Assembly: GCA_019637395.1 (NCBI GenBank)
Contig: JAHBVR010000002.1
Location: forward strand, 381,495 to 445,494
From: Vulcanimicrobiota bacterium
Lineage (GTDB): Bacteria > Vulcanimicrobiota > Xenobia > Xenobiales > JADMJV01
Direction: 5' to 3'
Length of the DNA: 64,000 nucleotides
Each line of letters begins with the position of its first letter. Positions within the stretch are counted from its first letter, which is position 1. Below the pieces are notes generated by a model. It was not told where the DNA came from. It saw nothing but the letters and a program-made list of their open reading frames with translations, and did not search any database. Shown one piece after another: positions 16,883 through 25,266 of this stretch. The position numbers and the translations under genes were made by a program.

Positions 16883-18075
16883 TGTTTATCGGGTTCCTGC
16901 TCGAACTGCGCCGCTTCGGGGTGCCGGTGGGGACCCAGGAGATGCTCACCCTGGCCGAGGCCCTGAAAAAGGGACTGCACGGCTCCACCCTGGACGGCTT
17001 TTACGAGCTGGGCCGGGCCGTGCTGATTCACCGCGAATCCCATCTCGACGCCTATGACCAGGCTTTCTTAAAGCACTTCCACGACGCCAGGCTCGAGTCG
17101 ATTCAGTTGCACAAGGACCTGTTGGACTGGCTGAAGGAAGCGGCTCCGCTGGAGCTTCCCGAGGACTGGAAGTGGCTCGAGGAAGTGGACCCGGACGAGT
17201 TGCGCCGCGAGTTCGAGGAACGTCTCAGGGAACAGGACGAGCGCCACGACGGCGGCTCCAAATGGATCGGCACGGGAGGGCGTTCCGCCTTCGGCCACTC
17301 GGGTGCGCCCCGTCCCGGTGTGCGGGTGGGGGGTCAGGGCAAGAACCGTAGCGCCCTGCACGTGGCCGGGGAGCGCCGCTTCAAGGGGTATCGCAGCGAT
17401 CGCCAGGTGGACGTGCGCCAGTGGGCGGTGGCTCTGCGCAAGCTGCGCAATTTTCACCGCCAGGGCCAGGAAGAAGAACTCGACATCGACGGCACCATCG
17501 ACGCCACCGCGCGCAACGCCGGCGACCTGGAAGTCATCACCCGCCCGCCCCGGCGGCCCAATACCCGCGTCATCCTGCTGCTGGACGTAGGCGGCTCCAT
17601 GGACCCTTATGTGATGCTGGTCGAGCAGCTTTTTTCGGCGGCCGCTTCGGCCAGCCACTTCAAGGAGTTCCGCAGCTACTTTTTTCACAATTGCGTCTAC
17701 GGCAAGGTCTACAAAGACGAAAATTTTCGTGACAGCCTCACGCTCAGACAGCTATTGGGAGAGTGCGGTTCGCACTACCGCCTGATCGTGGTCGGCGACG
17801 CCGCCATGGCTCCTTATGAACTCTTCCACCCTAAGGGTTCCTACTTTTTTGGCGCCGCTCAAGAAAAAACCGGCTGGGACCATATGACTCAACTGGCCGC
17901 TCATTTTCCTCGGGCCTGCTGGCTTAATCCCGACGACCCGCGCTACTGGCAGGGTTCGGGCAGCACCCGCGACGCGCTTTCCCGGCTTTTCCCCATGTAC
18001 CCGCTGACTCTCGATGGCCTGACCGAGGCTATCGCCGGACTGAACGGCACCCGCCCCGCCACCGGCAGCGCATGA
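16882..18075 (+). CDS. VWA-domain (CoxE-like) partner of MoxR
   Basis: 397 residues. The N-terminal helical region (1-120) is typical of CoxE-like proteins. The VWA domain lies at about 228-390, with the MIDAS stretch VILLLDVGGSMDPYVMLVEQLF; the usual DxSxS reads DVGGS, as in several CoxE relatives. A Gly- and charge-rich linker (about 120-150) separates the parts. Together with the MoxR ATPase it should form a metal- or cofactor-insertion or complex-remodelling chaperone. The start shares one base with the MoxR stop (TGATG), and its end overlaps the transporter by 4 bp. No obvious client enzyme such as CO dehydrogenase is nearby. Confidence 0.88.
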   Translation: MFIGFLLELRRFGVPVGTQEMLTLAEALKKGLHGSTLDGFYELGRAVLIHRESHLDAYDQAFLKHFHDARLESIQLHKDLLDWLKEAAPLELPEDWKWLEEVDPDELRREFEERLREQDERHDGGSKWIGTGGRSAFGHSGAPRPGVRVGGQGKNRSALHVAGERRFKGYRSDRQVDVRQWAVALRKLRNFHRQGQEEELDIDGTIDATARNAGDLEVITRPPRRPNTRVILLLDVGGSMDPYVMLVEQLFSAAASASHFKEFRSYFFHNCVYGKVYKDENFRDSLTLRQLLGECGSHYRLIVVGDAAMAPYELFHPKGSYFFGAAQEKTGWDHMTQLAAHFPRACWLNPDDPRYWQGSGSTRDALSRLFPMYPLTLDGLTEAIAGLNGTRPATGSA

Positions 18076-19373
18076 AGCTGTTCGCGCCACCTCCGCCTGC
18101 CCCGCCGATTCCAGCCGAGGAAGTCCCGGCTCGCTACGAATATTGGCGAACCCGCCAGCTCTACGCCACCTTTGTGGGCTACGCCGTCTTCTACTTCGTG
18201 CGCAAAAATCTCAGTTGCGCCATGCCCCTGATGGAAAAGGAGCTGGGTATCGGCAAAGCCCAACTGGGCGGATTTTTGACCGCCCATGGCGTCATCTATG
18301 GGCTCTCCAAGTTTCTCAACGGGATGGCCGCCGACCGCTCCAACGCGCGGACCTTCCTGACTTTCGGCTTGCTGCTCTCGGCCCTGATGAATTTCTGGTT
18401 CGGTTTTTCCTCGGGCGTGCTCACCCTGGGCATCGTGTGGGTGCTCAACGGCTGGTTTCAGGGCATGGGATTTCCGCCCTGCGCCCGCGTGCTCAGCCAC
18501 TGGTTCGCGCCCAATGAGCGCGGCGTCAAGTGGGGCATTTGGAATACTTCGCATCAGGTCGGAGGTTTTGTCATTCTCTGGCTGGGCGGCTGGCTGGGAC
18601 AGCACTACGGCTGGCGTTCCATCTTCTGGGTTCCCGCCTTGATCGCCGTGCTGGTCAGTTTTTTCGTCTATAATCGGCTACGCGATACACCGCCATCTCT
18701 AGGTCTGCCCGAGGTGGAAGAATATGTCACCGGCACGGTCACGACCCCGGAACCCGGGCTACAGGAAAAAGATGAGGATTTTACCCGCCGGCTGCGCCGT
18801 AAGGTCTTCGGCAACCCGTTCGTCTGGTTGATTTGTTTCGCCAATTTTTTTGTCTACGTGGTGCGCTATGTTTTTTTCGACTGGTGGCCCACCTTCTTGA
18901 ACCAGGAGCGTCACTTTGAGCTGAGTCAGGCCGGCCAGTTGACCTCCTATTTTGAGATTGCCGGCCTGGTGGGTTCGCTGCTGGCGGGCTTTATCTCGGA
19001 TCGCTGGCTCAAAGGCAGACGCAATCCGGTCTGTCTTTTCTACTTACTGTGCACCTTGGGAACGATTCTCTTTTACCGGCATATGCCGGTGCTGGGTTAC
19101 TGGCAGGAAGCCGCCGCCGTGGCCGCGGTCGGCTTCTTTATCTACGGGCCTCAGTTTCTGGTGGGGGTGATGGTCACCGACATCGCCGGCAAGGAAGCCG
19201 CCGCCTCGGCCATCGGGCTGACCGGGTTTTTTGGGTATTTGAGCGGAGTTCTCTCGGGCTACGGTTTGGGGCGCCTGGTCGAACTTTACGGTTGGGATGC
19301 CAGCTTTCAGTTGACCCTGGCCTGCACCGTGGGCGCTATCGTGTGCTTTGCACTTTGCGGAAGGAAAACCTGA
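18072..19373 (+). CDS. MFS transporter, GlpT/UhpT organophosphate:phosphate antiporter family
   Basis: 433 residues, twelve predicted membrane segments. Family marks: YFVRKNLSCAMPLM in helix 1, GLSKFLNGMAADRSNARTF, and GWFQGMGFPPCARVLSHWF ... ERGVKWGIWNTSHQVGG. This branch exchanges sugar phosphates or glycerol-3-phosphate for inorganic phosphate at the inner membrane; some members are sensors (UhpC-like), which would fit the signalling neighbours. Substrate not determinable. It overlaps the VWA gene (ATGA), and the next gene starts directly after its stop. Confidence 0.9.
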   Translation: MKLFAPPPPAPPIPAEEVPARYEYWRTRQLYATFVGYAVFYFVRKNLSCAMPLMEKELGIGKAQLGGFLTAHGVIYGLSKFLNGMAADRSNARTFLTFGLLLSALMNFWFGFSSGVLTLGIVWVLNGWFQGMGFPPCARVLSHWFAPNERGVKWGIWNTSHQVGGFVILWLGGWLGQHYGWRSIFWVPALIAVLVSFFVYNRLRDTPPSLGLPEVEEYVTGTVTTPEPGLQEKDEDFTRRLRRKVFGNPFVWLICFANFFVYVVRYVFFDWWPTFLNQERHFELSQAGQLTSYFEIAGLVGSLLAGFISDRWLKGRRNPVCLFYLLCTLGTILFYRHMPVLGYWQEAAAVAAVGFFIYGPQFLVGVMVTDIAGKEAAASAIGLTGFFGYLSGVLSGYGLGRLVELYGWDASFQLTLACTVGAIVCFALCGRKT

Positions 19374-20126
19374 ATGGTCAACATCGAAATCAGTCACGAG
19401 GTGGCCTGGATTCGCCTCAAGGATCCGGCTCGCCTGAACGCCATGGGCGAGGAAATGGCCGGTTTTTTTGCGTCGGCCGTAGGTAAGCTCAAGTCCAAGA
19501 AACTTCGGGTGGTCGTGCTCAGCGGAGAAGGTACCTCGTTTTCGGCCGGCGGCGACCTGGAGATGCTCAAGGCCAAGCAAACTCGGAGCTGGGCCACCAA
19601 CACCGGCGACATGCTGGCCTTTTATCATACGTTTCTGAGTATTCTCGAGCTGGAGGTGCCGCTCATCGCCGCGGTGCATGGCTGGGCGGTGGGCGCCGGC
19701 TGCTGCCTCATGGCCGCCTGCGATCTGAGATTGGCCGACCCCGGAGCGAGATTTCGAGTTCCCTTTCTGGGTATGGGTTTGTTTCCCGGAATGGGCTCGA
19801 CGCATTGGTTTCGCAAGCGCATGGAGCCCTGGGCGGCCGAATTTCTGCTGACCGGGGCTACCTGGGACGCGACTACGGCTGCCCAACGGGGATTGGTGAC
19901 TCAGGTTTCGGAACCCGGCCAGGTCGTGCAGCTGGCCCAACAGCAAGTCGAGAAGATTCTGAAAAATGGTCCCGAAGTCACTCGCGATTTGCTGCGTGTT
20001 CTGCGTGGAGACCCGTCCGAGTTAAGAGCCGCTCTGGCTCGCGAAGCCGACTTGCAGGCGCGCAGTTACAATCGCGAAGAATTTGCCGAGAGGATTCGTC
20101 ATGCTGATTCTCATCGTAGGCGATAA
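19374..20126 (+). CDS. Enoyl-CoA hydratase/isomerase (crotonase) family protein
   Basis: 250 residues. Oxyanion-hole segments GTSFSAGGDLEML and HGWAVGAGCCLMAACDLRLAD are intact. In the first catalytic-glutamate region the usual PE(I/V) reads VPFLGMGLFPGMGSTHW, so that glutamate appears lost, while the second (AAEFLLTG) has Glu. This suggests an isomerase or other crotonase activity and not a standard hydratase. The ATG follows the transporter stop with no spacer, and the end overlaps the next gene by 26 bp. Confidence 0.88.
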   Translation: MVNIEISHEVAWIRLKDPARLNAMGEEMAGFFASAVGKLKSKKLRVVVLSGEGTSFSAGGDLEMLKAKQTRSWATNTGDMLAFYHTFLSILELEVPLIAAVHGWAVGAGCCLMAACDLRLADPGARFRVPFLGMGLFPGMGSTHWFRKRMEPWAAEFLLTGATWDATTAAQRGLVTQVSEPGQVVQLAQQQVEKILKNGPEVTRDLLRVLRGDPSELRAALAREADLQARSYNREEFAERIRHADSHRRR

Positions 20127-21018
20127 AGAAGCAGAGCGGCGCGTGCTGCGGGAGGCCTGCCAGCGGCTGGGCCACGAATGGCGGGAAGCTTCCGACGGCG
20201 ACGCCGGTTGGTTGCAATATCTCAACTGCCGTCCCCAGGTCATCCTCAGCGACTTTGTCATGCCCGGCAAGAATGGCCTGGAGCTGTGCCGGGCCGTGCG
20301 CAATCAGCCCTTTGACCATTACACCTACTATGTGCTGCTCTCCACCCTGGCCCAACGCGAGCACATTCTGGACGGATTGCGTTCCGGCGCCGACGACTAT
20401 CTGCCCAAGCCGGTTGACGTGGAGGACCTGGAACTGCGCCTGCTGGCCGCCCAGCGCGTCACCGAACTGCACGCTCGTCTGGCCGAGCAGCGCCACCAAC
20501 TGCAGGTCATGAGCGAGCGCCTGTTTGAGGAAAGCCGCCGGGACCCGCTTACTCAGGTGGGCAATCGCTTGCGCTACCATGACGATTCGCCGAAGTTCCT
20601 GGAACTGCCCTGCGCGGTGGCTCTCTGCGATATTGATTGCTTCAAGCAATACAATGATATTTACGGCCATCTCGAGGGAGACAAAATCCTGCGCCTGGTG
20701 GCCGGGCAACTCGACCGCCTGAGCGGCGAAGCCCACGTCTATCGTTTTGGCGGAGAGGAATTCCTGTTGATTTTCCCGGGTCTGGATGCCGACAGCGCCT
20801 TTGGCGAGTTGGAGAAACTACGCCGCGAAATCGAAGCTCTGGACGTGGTCCACGTGGGCAACAAGCCTTTCGGCAAACTGACCGTTACTTTCGGCCTGTG
20901 CCCCCTTGACGGTGTCACTCTGGGCGACCTGGAGCGCGCCGGGAAACAGGCTGACGACGCCCTCTATGAGGGTAAAAGATCCGGTAGGAACAGGGTAAGA
21001 ATGTATGTTCCAGCGTAA
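20101..21018 (+). CDS. Response regulator-GGDEF diguanylate cyclase (PleD-like)
   Basis: About 305 residues from ATG 20101. Receiver domain 1-120: phospho-acceptor Asp in ILSDFVMPGKNG and Lys in YLPKPVD; the acidic pair near the N-terminus is reduced (VGDKEAE). A short helix (about 120-145) leads to the GGDEF domain, with DPLTQVGNR, DIDCFKQYNDIYGHLEGD and the active GGEEF. The RxxD inhibitory site is not present upstream of GGEEF. It should make c-di-GMP when phosphorylated. The start lies inside the crotonase gene, so it is coupled to the cyclase-MoxR-VWA-MFS cluster, which thus has two cyclic-nucleotide enzymes. Confidence 0.92.
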   Translation: MLILIVGDKEAERRVLREACQRLGHEWREASDGDAGWLQYLNCRPQVILSDFVMPGKNGLELCRAVRNQPFDHYTYYVLLSTLAQREHILDGLRSGADDYLPKPVDVEDLELRLLAAQRVTELHARLAEQRHQLQVMSERLFEESRRDPLTQVGNRLRYHDDSPKFLELPCAVALCDIDCFKQYNDIYGHLEGDKILRLVAGQLDRLSGEAHVYRFGGEEFLLIFPGLDADSAFGELEKLRREIEALDVVHVGNKPFGKLTVTFGLCPLDGVTLGDLERAGKQADDALYEGKRSGRNRVRMYVPA

Positions 21019-21391
21019 CGGCTCGTCTCAAGATCGTCCTGCTGCTGGGCCTCGGTTGCCTGGCTCTCTTGGGCGGCCTCTTCTACCTGCGTAGAGCCAA
21101 GCAGACCGCACAGTAGCTTTGCTCGGGTCGGCCTTACAGGGCTATGCTGATTCTCACCAGAATCACTACCCGGCCAGCCTGAAGGAGCTACCTTTATCCG
21201 GCATCGGCGCCTGCTGGGTGGCTGAGCAAGGCTACGAAAAGGGCTACATCGTGTCAGCGGATGGCAAATCCTGTTCGCTCAGTTGTCCCGGAGAGCCGGA
21301 TTGCACGGCCTGGGCCCGCACCAGCCCAGTTGGAAATCTCCTTAGTCGCCAGGCTGATTATCTCTGCAATTCCCGCAAGAATGCCTGGTAA
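21004..21391 (+). pseudogene. Broken pilin-like/pseudopilin-type gene
   Basis: Three pieces in different frames read as one type II/IV pilin-like protein. ATG 21004 gives MFQRNG; a second frame gives a strong membrane helix (LKIVLLLGLGCLALLGGLFY ending RAKQTAQ, then TAG at 21113-21115); a third frame, from about 21116, continues LLGSALQGYADSHQNHYPASLKELP and a cysteine-bearing tail to 21391. The last piece has the typical pseudopilin pattern L-x-x-A-L-x-x-Y-x-x-x-x-x-x-x-Y-P-x-x-L-x-x-L. One shift near 21020 and one near 21113 are needed, so the gene looks decayed unless both are sequence errors. Its last 34 bp overlap the end of the convergent macro-domain gene. Confidence 0.5.
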
Positions 21392-22806
21392 TCGCGCTCA
21401 CTGGGCAGGCAGAAGAGCACGCGTAGTGGGCTACGGCGCTTTTCCTCGAAGAAGCGGCGGGCGGCACCCACCAGAATGCGCGCGACGGTATCCGACTTCA
21501 CTCCACCGCCCCCGCTGGCCATGGAAGCCACCGCCACCACACCTTCGTAGCTGGCCGAAAGCACCTGGTGCAGCGCCTCGCCCAGTTTCTCCGGCTGCGC
21601 ACAGCCGCGCGGCGCCTCCAGCGCCACGATGTGGTAGATCCGGCGCACACCGCGCTCGCTCAAACCATAGGCGCCGGTGCGGACTACGCGGCCTAAATTG
21701 CGGTCTCCCAAGGCGAGCTCACACCTCAATTCCCACTCCAGTTCGGGACCGGCCAGCGCCAGCAGCGAACTGGCCGGGCCGGCCGTCATGCGGCCGTCTT
21801 GCGAGGCGCCATAGACCAGGGTGCGCGCACCGCTGTTCTCCAGGCGCTCACGACTTAGCTGGATGGGTAGCGCCTTTTCGGATAGCAGTTTCATCCTCAG
21901 GCGCGAGTCCGGGCCTTCGCTGACTTGCAGATCTCCTCGTGCGGTGAAAAGGCGATCCCCCGACATCCGGAAGTGCAAATGTTGGCGCAACAGGGCATCA
22001 TAAGGTCGCTCGAAGCGAATATGGCCGAGCGGTTCGGCTACCACCAGATCACCCTTCTGATCGGGAATCCACTGCAATTCGTGCACCCCCGCCGTCAGCA
22101 GAGGTTCGAAGAAGCCTTCCTCCAGCTCTCCGGCCAGCAGCCATTCCGGGGCGGTGGGCGGCCAGAGTTTCAGCAACACGTTTTCATCCACGGTCAGGCC
22201 GGGAACCTCCAGACAGTTGGCAATGGCCCGCGCCCAACGGGCCACTAAACGGGCCGAGCCATCCCAGGCATCGTCCACCAGCACATCCTGAAGAGCATCG
22301 GCTTTGGCAATGTTTTCCAGCAGCCAGTCGCGGCCGGCCTGATCGTGGGCCAGCACCGTCATCAGGCTCACGCGCGTTTTGGAGCTCAAGGAATTGGTTC
22401 CGGCCGGACCGTGAATCACGTGCACTTCCGGGCCGCTCAGGCCGTCCCGCTCGGGTTCCGGCATCACCGCCCAGCCGGGCGAGAGCCGCTGGCGAGCCCG
22501 TTCCGCGAAGCGTTCGTCCAACATCCACAGGGTAATGGCCATTTGCGGCGCCACCCAGCTGCCCCGGTCCAGCGCCTTCCAGAGCAAGTCCAGCAGAGCG
22601 GGAGAAGAACGACCCTGCAGGGCCGCGCAGGCCACCAACGCCGGCCGCCAGCCCTCACTCAGCAGTTCCCGAAGTTCCGCCTCTAGATCCGGGCTGCTTC
22701 GAGCGGATTCCACCAGCCGCTCCACCACCCCGGCGCTCCCCGTGTTCAGGTGCAGCAAAGCCAGGTAATCGAGGCCGCTGAAAACCCACTCGAAGCTGGG
22801 AATCAC
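21358..22806 (-). CDS. HEAT-like repeat protein with C-terminal macro domain
   Basis: 482 residues. The N-terminal 1-130 is helical with HEAT-like repeats (VVERLVESARSSPDLEAEL, ALVACAALQGRSSPALLDLL); the middle (130-320) is unrecognised. Residues about 325-480 resemble a macro domain: RTLVYGASQDGRMTAGPASS, LLALAGPELEWEL, GRVVRTGAYGL, RIYHIVAL, SMASGGGGVKSDTVA and FCLPSERDYQAFLREL, which correspond to the ADP-ribose-binding loops and the aromatic-containing last strand. Macro domains bind or hydrolyse ADP-ribose derivatives. It overlaps the cysteine hydrolase upstream by 4 bp, so the two are an operon. Confidence 0.7.
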   Translation of the reverse strand: MIPSFEWVFSGLDYLALLHLNTGSAGVVERLVESARSSPDLEAELRELLSEGWRPALVACAALQGRSSPALLDLLWKALDRGSWVAPQMAITLWMLDERFAERARQRLSPGWAVMPEPERDGLSGPEVHVIHGPAGTNSLSSKTRVSLMTVLAHDQAGRDWLLENIAKADALQDVLVDDAWDGSARLVARWARAIANCLEVPGLTVDENVLLKLWPPTAPEWLLAGELEEGFFEPLLTAGVHELQWIPDQKGDLVVAEPLGHIRFERPYDALLRQHLHFRMSGDRLFTARGDLQVSEGPDSRLRMKLLSEKALPIQLSRERLENSGARTLVYGASQDGRMTAGPASSLLALAGPELEWELRCELALGDRNLGRVVRTGAYGLSERGVRRIYHIVALEAPRGCAQPEKLGEALHQVLSASYEGVVAVASMASGGGGVKSDTVARILVGAARRFFEEKRRSPLRVLFCLPSERDYQAFLRELQR

Positions 22807-23444
22807 AAGCTCTCCAGGAAGTCGTCACTGCTCCAAACGTGCCCGCCGCACACGCTGCGCGAGGCGAAGAGAGAGGCGCGATGGCTGACTTCGTGGTAGT
22901 CGGCCTGGCAATCTTCCAGGTGGACGATACCGAAGCCCCGGTCGGAAGCGTCGCGAGCGGTGGTCTCCACGCACTGGCTGGTGGCCAGACCGGTCATCAC
23001 CAGGCGCTCTAACTTGAGGCTGCGCAGCAGGCTTTCGATAGAACTCGAGGTGAAACCGCTATAGGTGGTTTTGTCTAGAACATGGTCTCCGGGTCGAGGA
23101 GCCACTTCGGGCAGCACTTCCGCCAGCGGTTCGCCGGCCAGAGGATAAAGGGCCGGAAAACCGGCTTCCAACGCCTCCCGATAGCACTTCAAGAAATGCC
23201 TGTGCAGATCGCTCCGATCCTCGCGGGTTCCGCACAGCCGCAGATAGAGGATGGGCCGGCCTAATTCACGGGTGCGGGCCACCACTCGTTGCAGGTTGGG
23301 GACGACCAGGTCGCGGCAGCGCCGGCTGATGTAGTGCGAAGCGCCGGGATGGAGCGACTCGAAAAAATTAACGAAACTAGCGGTGGGATCCACGTAGTAA
23401 CGCTGCAGATCCACCACCACCAGGCCCCATTCCCCCAATTCCAT
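22803..23444 (-). CDS. Isochorismatase-family cysteine hydrolase (nicotinamidase-like)
   Basis: 213 residues. The catalytic triad of the family is visible: Asp in VVVDLQRYYVD, Lys in VLDKTTYSGF and Cys in TSQCVETTARDASDRGF, with the preceding cis-peptide region GLATS. Members hydrolyse nicotinamide, isochorismate, ureido acids and similar compounds. Coupling to a macro-domain gene (ATGA overlap) makes NAD or ADP-ribose turnover a plausible theme, but that is inference. The metal-binding DxH motif expected of a true nicotinamidase is not evident, so another amide substrate is possible. Confidence 0.85.
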   Translation of the reverse strand: MELGEWGLVVVDLQRYYVDPTASFVNFFESLHPGASHYISRRCRDLVVPNLQRVVARTRELGRPILYLRLCGTREDRSDLHRHFLKCYREALEAGFPALYPLAGEPLAEVLPEVAPRPGDHVLDKTTYSGFTSSSIESLLRSLKLERLVMTGLATSQCVETTARDASDRGFGIVHLEDCQADYHEVSHRASLFASRSVCGGHVWSSDDFLESL

Positions 23445-23446
23445 GG

Positions 23447-24403
23447 CTAGCGGGTTCGTCCCGACTTGGGAATATCGTAGATCAGGATTTCGTGCAACTG
23501 GTCGTCTTTGAGAACGAAGTTGGCCCCGGGAACGCGCCAGCTGGCGCTGCCCACCCCCTCGGAAAGACCCGGTCGTCCATCCGGATAAAGATCCTTGACG
23601 GTGTCGGAGGGATCGCCCAACTTTACTTTGCGATCGGTCTGGGCGCGAATGCCGCGCACGCGCACGCTGACGATAGCGCGCGGATTCGTGCCGTTATGGA
23701 GGATCACCTCAATCATGCGATCGGGGCGCTGGCCGGCCACGGCCCAGCGCAGCAAGCCGGAATTGGGCGCCCGGGTGGGTTTGGTGTCCACTGCCGGCGG
23801 CCCGAGCAATTCAAAGGCTTCCGGAGGAACCGGCTTGCCGACCTCAAACGGCCCGACCTTTACTCCGGGAACGGCCGTCAGTTTGCGGAAGCGCCAGCGT
23901 TGGGAATCTTTGGACTCGACCAGAAACTCTTCCACTTTGCCCGCTTTGGTGCGAATCGTGAGCCCGGGTACGCAAAACTCGGGGTTACGGCTGAAGGGAT
24001 TGATATCTTGCTGGGCATCCGGATACTTCTTTAAGATCATGTTGGCCGGCCCGTCCAGGTAAATGCCCTCCCTGGTGGAGGCGCGGATGCCTTTCACCTG
24101 AATGGCATAGACGTTCTCCGGCTTGACTCCGTCGTTGAGACGCAGCAGAAAGCCTTTGCGCAAATCGCGGGAGTCCCCGGAACCGAAGAGCATGGTGCCG
24201 CTACCCACTTCGGCGCCGGCGGCTTCCTGCTGCGACACCTTGCCCAAATACTTCAGAGTGGCCTTACCCAGCGGCTGACCCAGGAAGACGGGCCCAGCGC
24301 TGCTGCCGGCCTTGACTTCCACTTTGGATTTGCGCCACAACTGGGCGCCCGCCGGCACCGCCAGGCAGGCGGTCAAAGCACTGAATATCAGGAACTTCTT
24401 CAT
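23447..24403 (-). CDS. Secreted protein with an internal tandem repeat
   Basis: 318 residues with a signal peptide ending in VPAGA-Q. The mature part has two related halves: VKGIRASTREGIYLDGPAN followed by KKYPDA (about 104-130), and VRGIRAQTDRKVKLGDPS followed by DLYPDG (about 255-282). Each is preceded by a beta-rich segment, so the protein is probably a duplicated periplasmic domain. I do not recognise the family. It starts 43 bp before the isochorismatase-like gene on the other side of a two-base gap and may be cotranscribed with it and with the stalk-domain gene upstream. Confidence 0.65.
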   Translation of the reverse strand: MKKFLIFSALTACLAVPAGAQLWRKSKVEVKAGSSAGPVFLGQPLGKATLKYLGKVSQQEAAGAEVGSGTMLFGSGDSRDLRKGFLLRLNDGVKPENVYAIQVKGIRASTREGIYLDGPANMILKKYPDAQQDINPFSRNPEFCVPGLTIRTKAGKVEEFLVESKDSQRWRFRKLTAVPGVKVGPFEVGKPVPPEAFELLGPPAVDTKPTRAPNSGLLRWAVAGQRPDRMIEVILHNGTNPRAIVSVRVRGIRAQTDRKVKLGDPSDTVKDLYPDGRPGLSEGVGSASWRVPGANFVLKDDQLHEILIYDIPKSGRTR

Positions 24404-24441
24404 CGCCCGGCTTTCGCAGAGGGGCGGACCTCACCCTCCCG

Positions 24442-25233
24442 CTACTTCTGAGCCCAGGGAAAGGCGCCCAAATTCTCCAGACCCTCAACAGCCCGGGGGA
24501 TCGAGCCCTGGATACTGTGCCCATTGTAAATTTGCTTGAGGGCGCCGCTCTTGTCGAAGATGAGCATTTGCGGAGAGCCGGTTCTGCTCACGTTCGGCAG
24601 GGATTCCCACATCGCCGAACCCGGGTAGCCTTTGTGGACCTTATAGACGGCCACATCGGGGCGCTTGAGAAATCCGTCTACCTCCGTAAAAATCTTCTTG
24701 TAGCCGGCGTCTTTGTAGCCATCTTGATAGAGTAAAACCACGGTGAAGGAGCCACGTACGACCAGGCTGCGCACATTTACATAACTACCGGGCGGCTGTT
24801 TGATCACGGTGGCCACCCCAGGTGCACCCGGGGATACGCTGGCGCTGGTCTTGGTACCACTGGCTGCGCCTTTGCTGATGTCGATGGTGCCCAGGCTCTT
24901 GTTAGGGCGGTACACCATCCCGGCCGCTTCCACGAATTCCTTCAAGTTCACGGTGATGCCCGCATCTCCGGGGGCACTGGCTACCGGCTTGCCGCCCACC
25001 AGAACTTCACCATCCTGGGGCTCGCCCTCTTCGGAATTGACCAGGAACCCCCCATTCTTTTCGACTAACGGCAATTCCAGGGCTTCGGCAATCTCTTTCA
25101 ATCCCACCATAATGGCCGCGCCGCTGCCACTGGCCGGTCCTTTGAAGGGCTTGTTGCGCACGTAAATGGGCTCTGCCGGCAGTCCGGTGCATAGAGCGGC
25201 CGCTAAAGTGATCGCTAGAAATGCATTTTTCAT
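24442..25233 (-). CDS. Secreted protein with stalk-like domain and thioredoxin-like fold
   Basis: About 263 residues from the second of two adjacent ATG codons; signal peptide ending LPAEP. Residues about 20-125 look like copper-amine-oxidase-N/stalk modules (IMVGLKEIAEAL, VNLKEFVEAAGMVYRPNKSLGTIDI), used as surface-anchoring domains. A low-complexity Gly/Ser/Thr linker follows. The C-terminal 150-260 (SFTVVLLYQDGYKDAGYKK ... VAVYKVHKGYPGSAMW ... GSPQMLIFDKSGALKQIYNG) has a thioredoxin-like pattern with the cis-Pro loop but no CxxC, so it is probably not a redox enzyme. Confidence 0.6.
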   Translation of the reverse strand: MKNAFLAITLAAALCTGLPAEPIYVRNKPFKGPASGSGAAIMVGLKEIAEALELPLVEKNGGFLVNSEEGEPQDGEVLVGGKPVASAPGDAGITVNLKEFVEAAGMVYRPNKSLGTIDISKGAASGTKTSASVSPGAPGVATVIKQPPGSYVNVRSLVVRGSFTVVLLYQDGYKDAGYKKIFTEVDGFLKRPDVAVYKVHKGYPGSAMWESLPNVSRTGSPQMLIFDKSGALKQIYNGHSIQGSIPRAVEGLENLGAFPWAQK

Positions 25234-25266
25234 CATTCGGCACATTCGCAGCCGACGCAGAGTACC

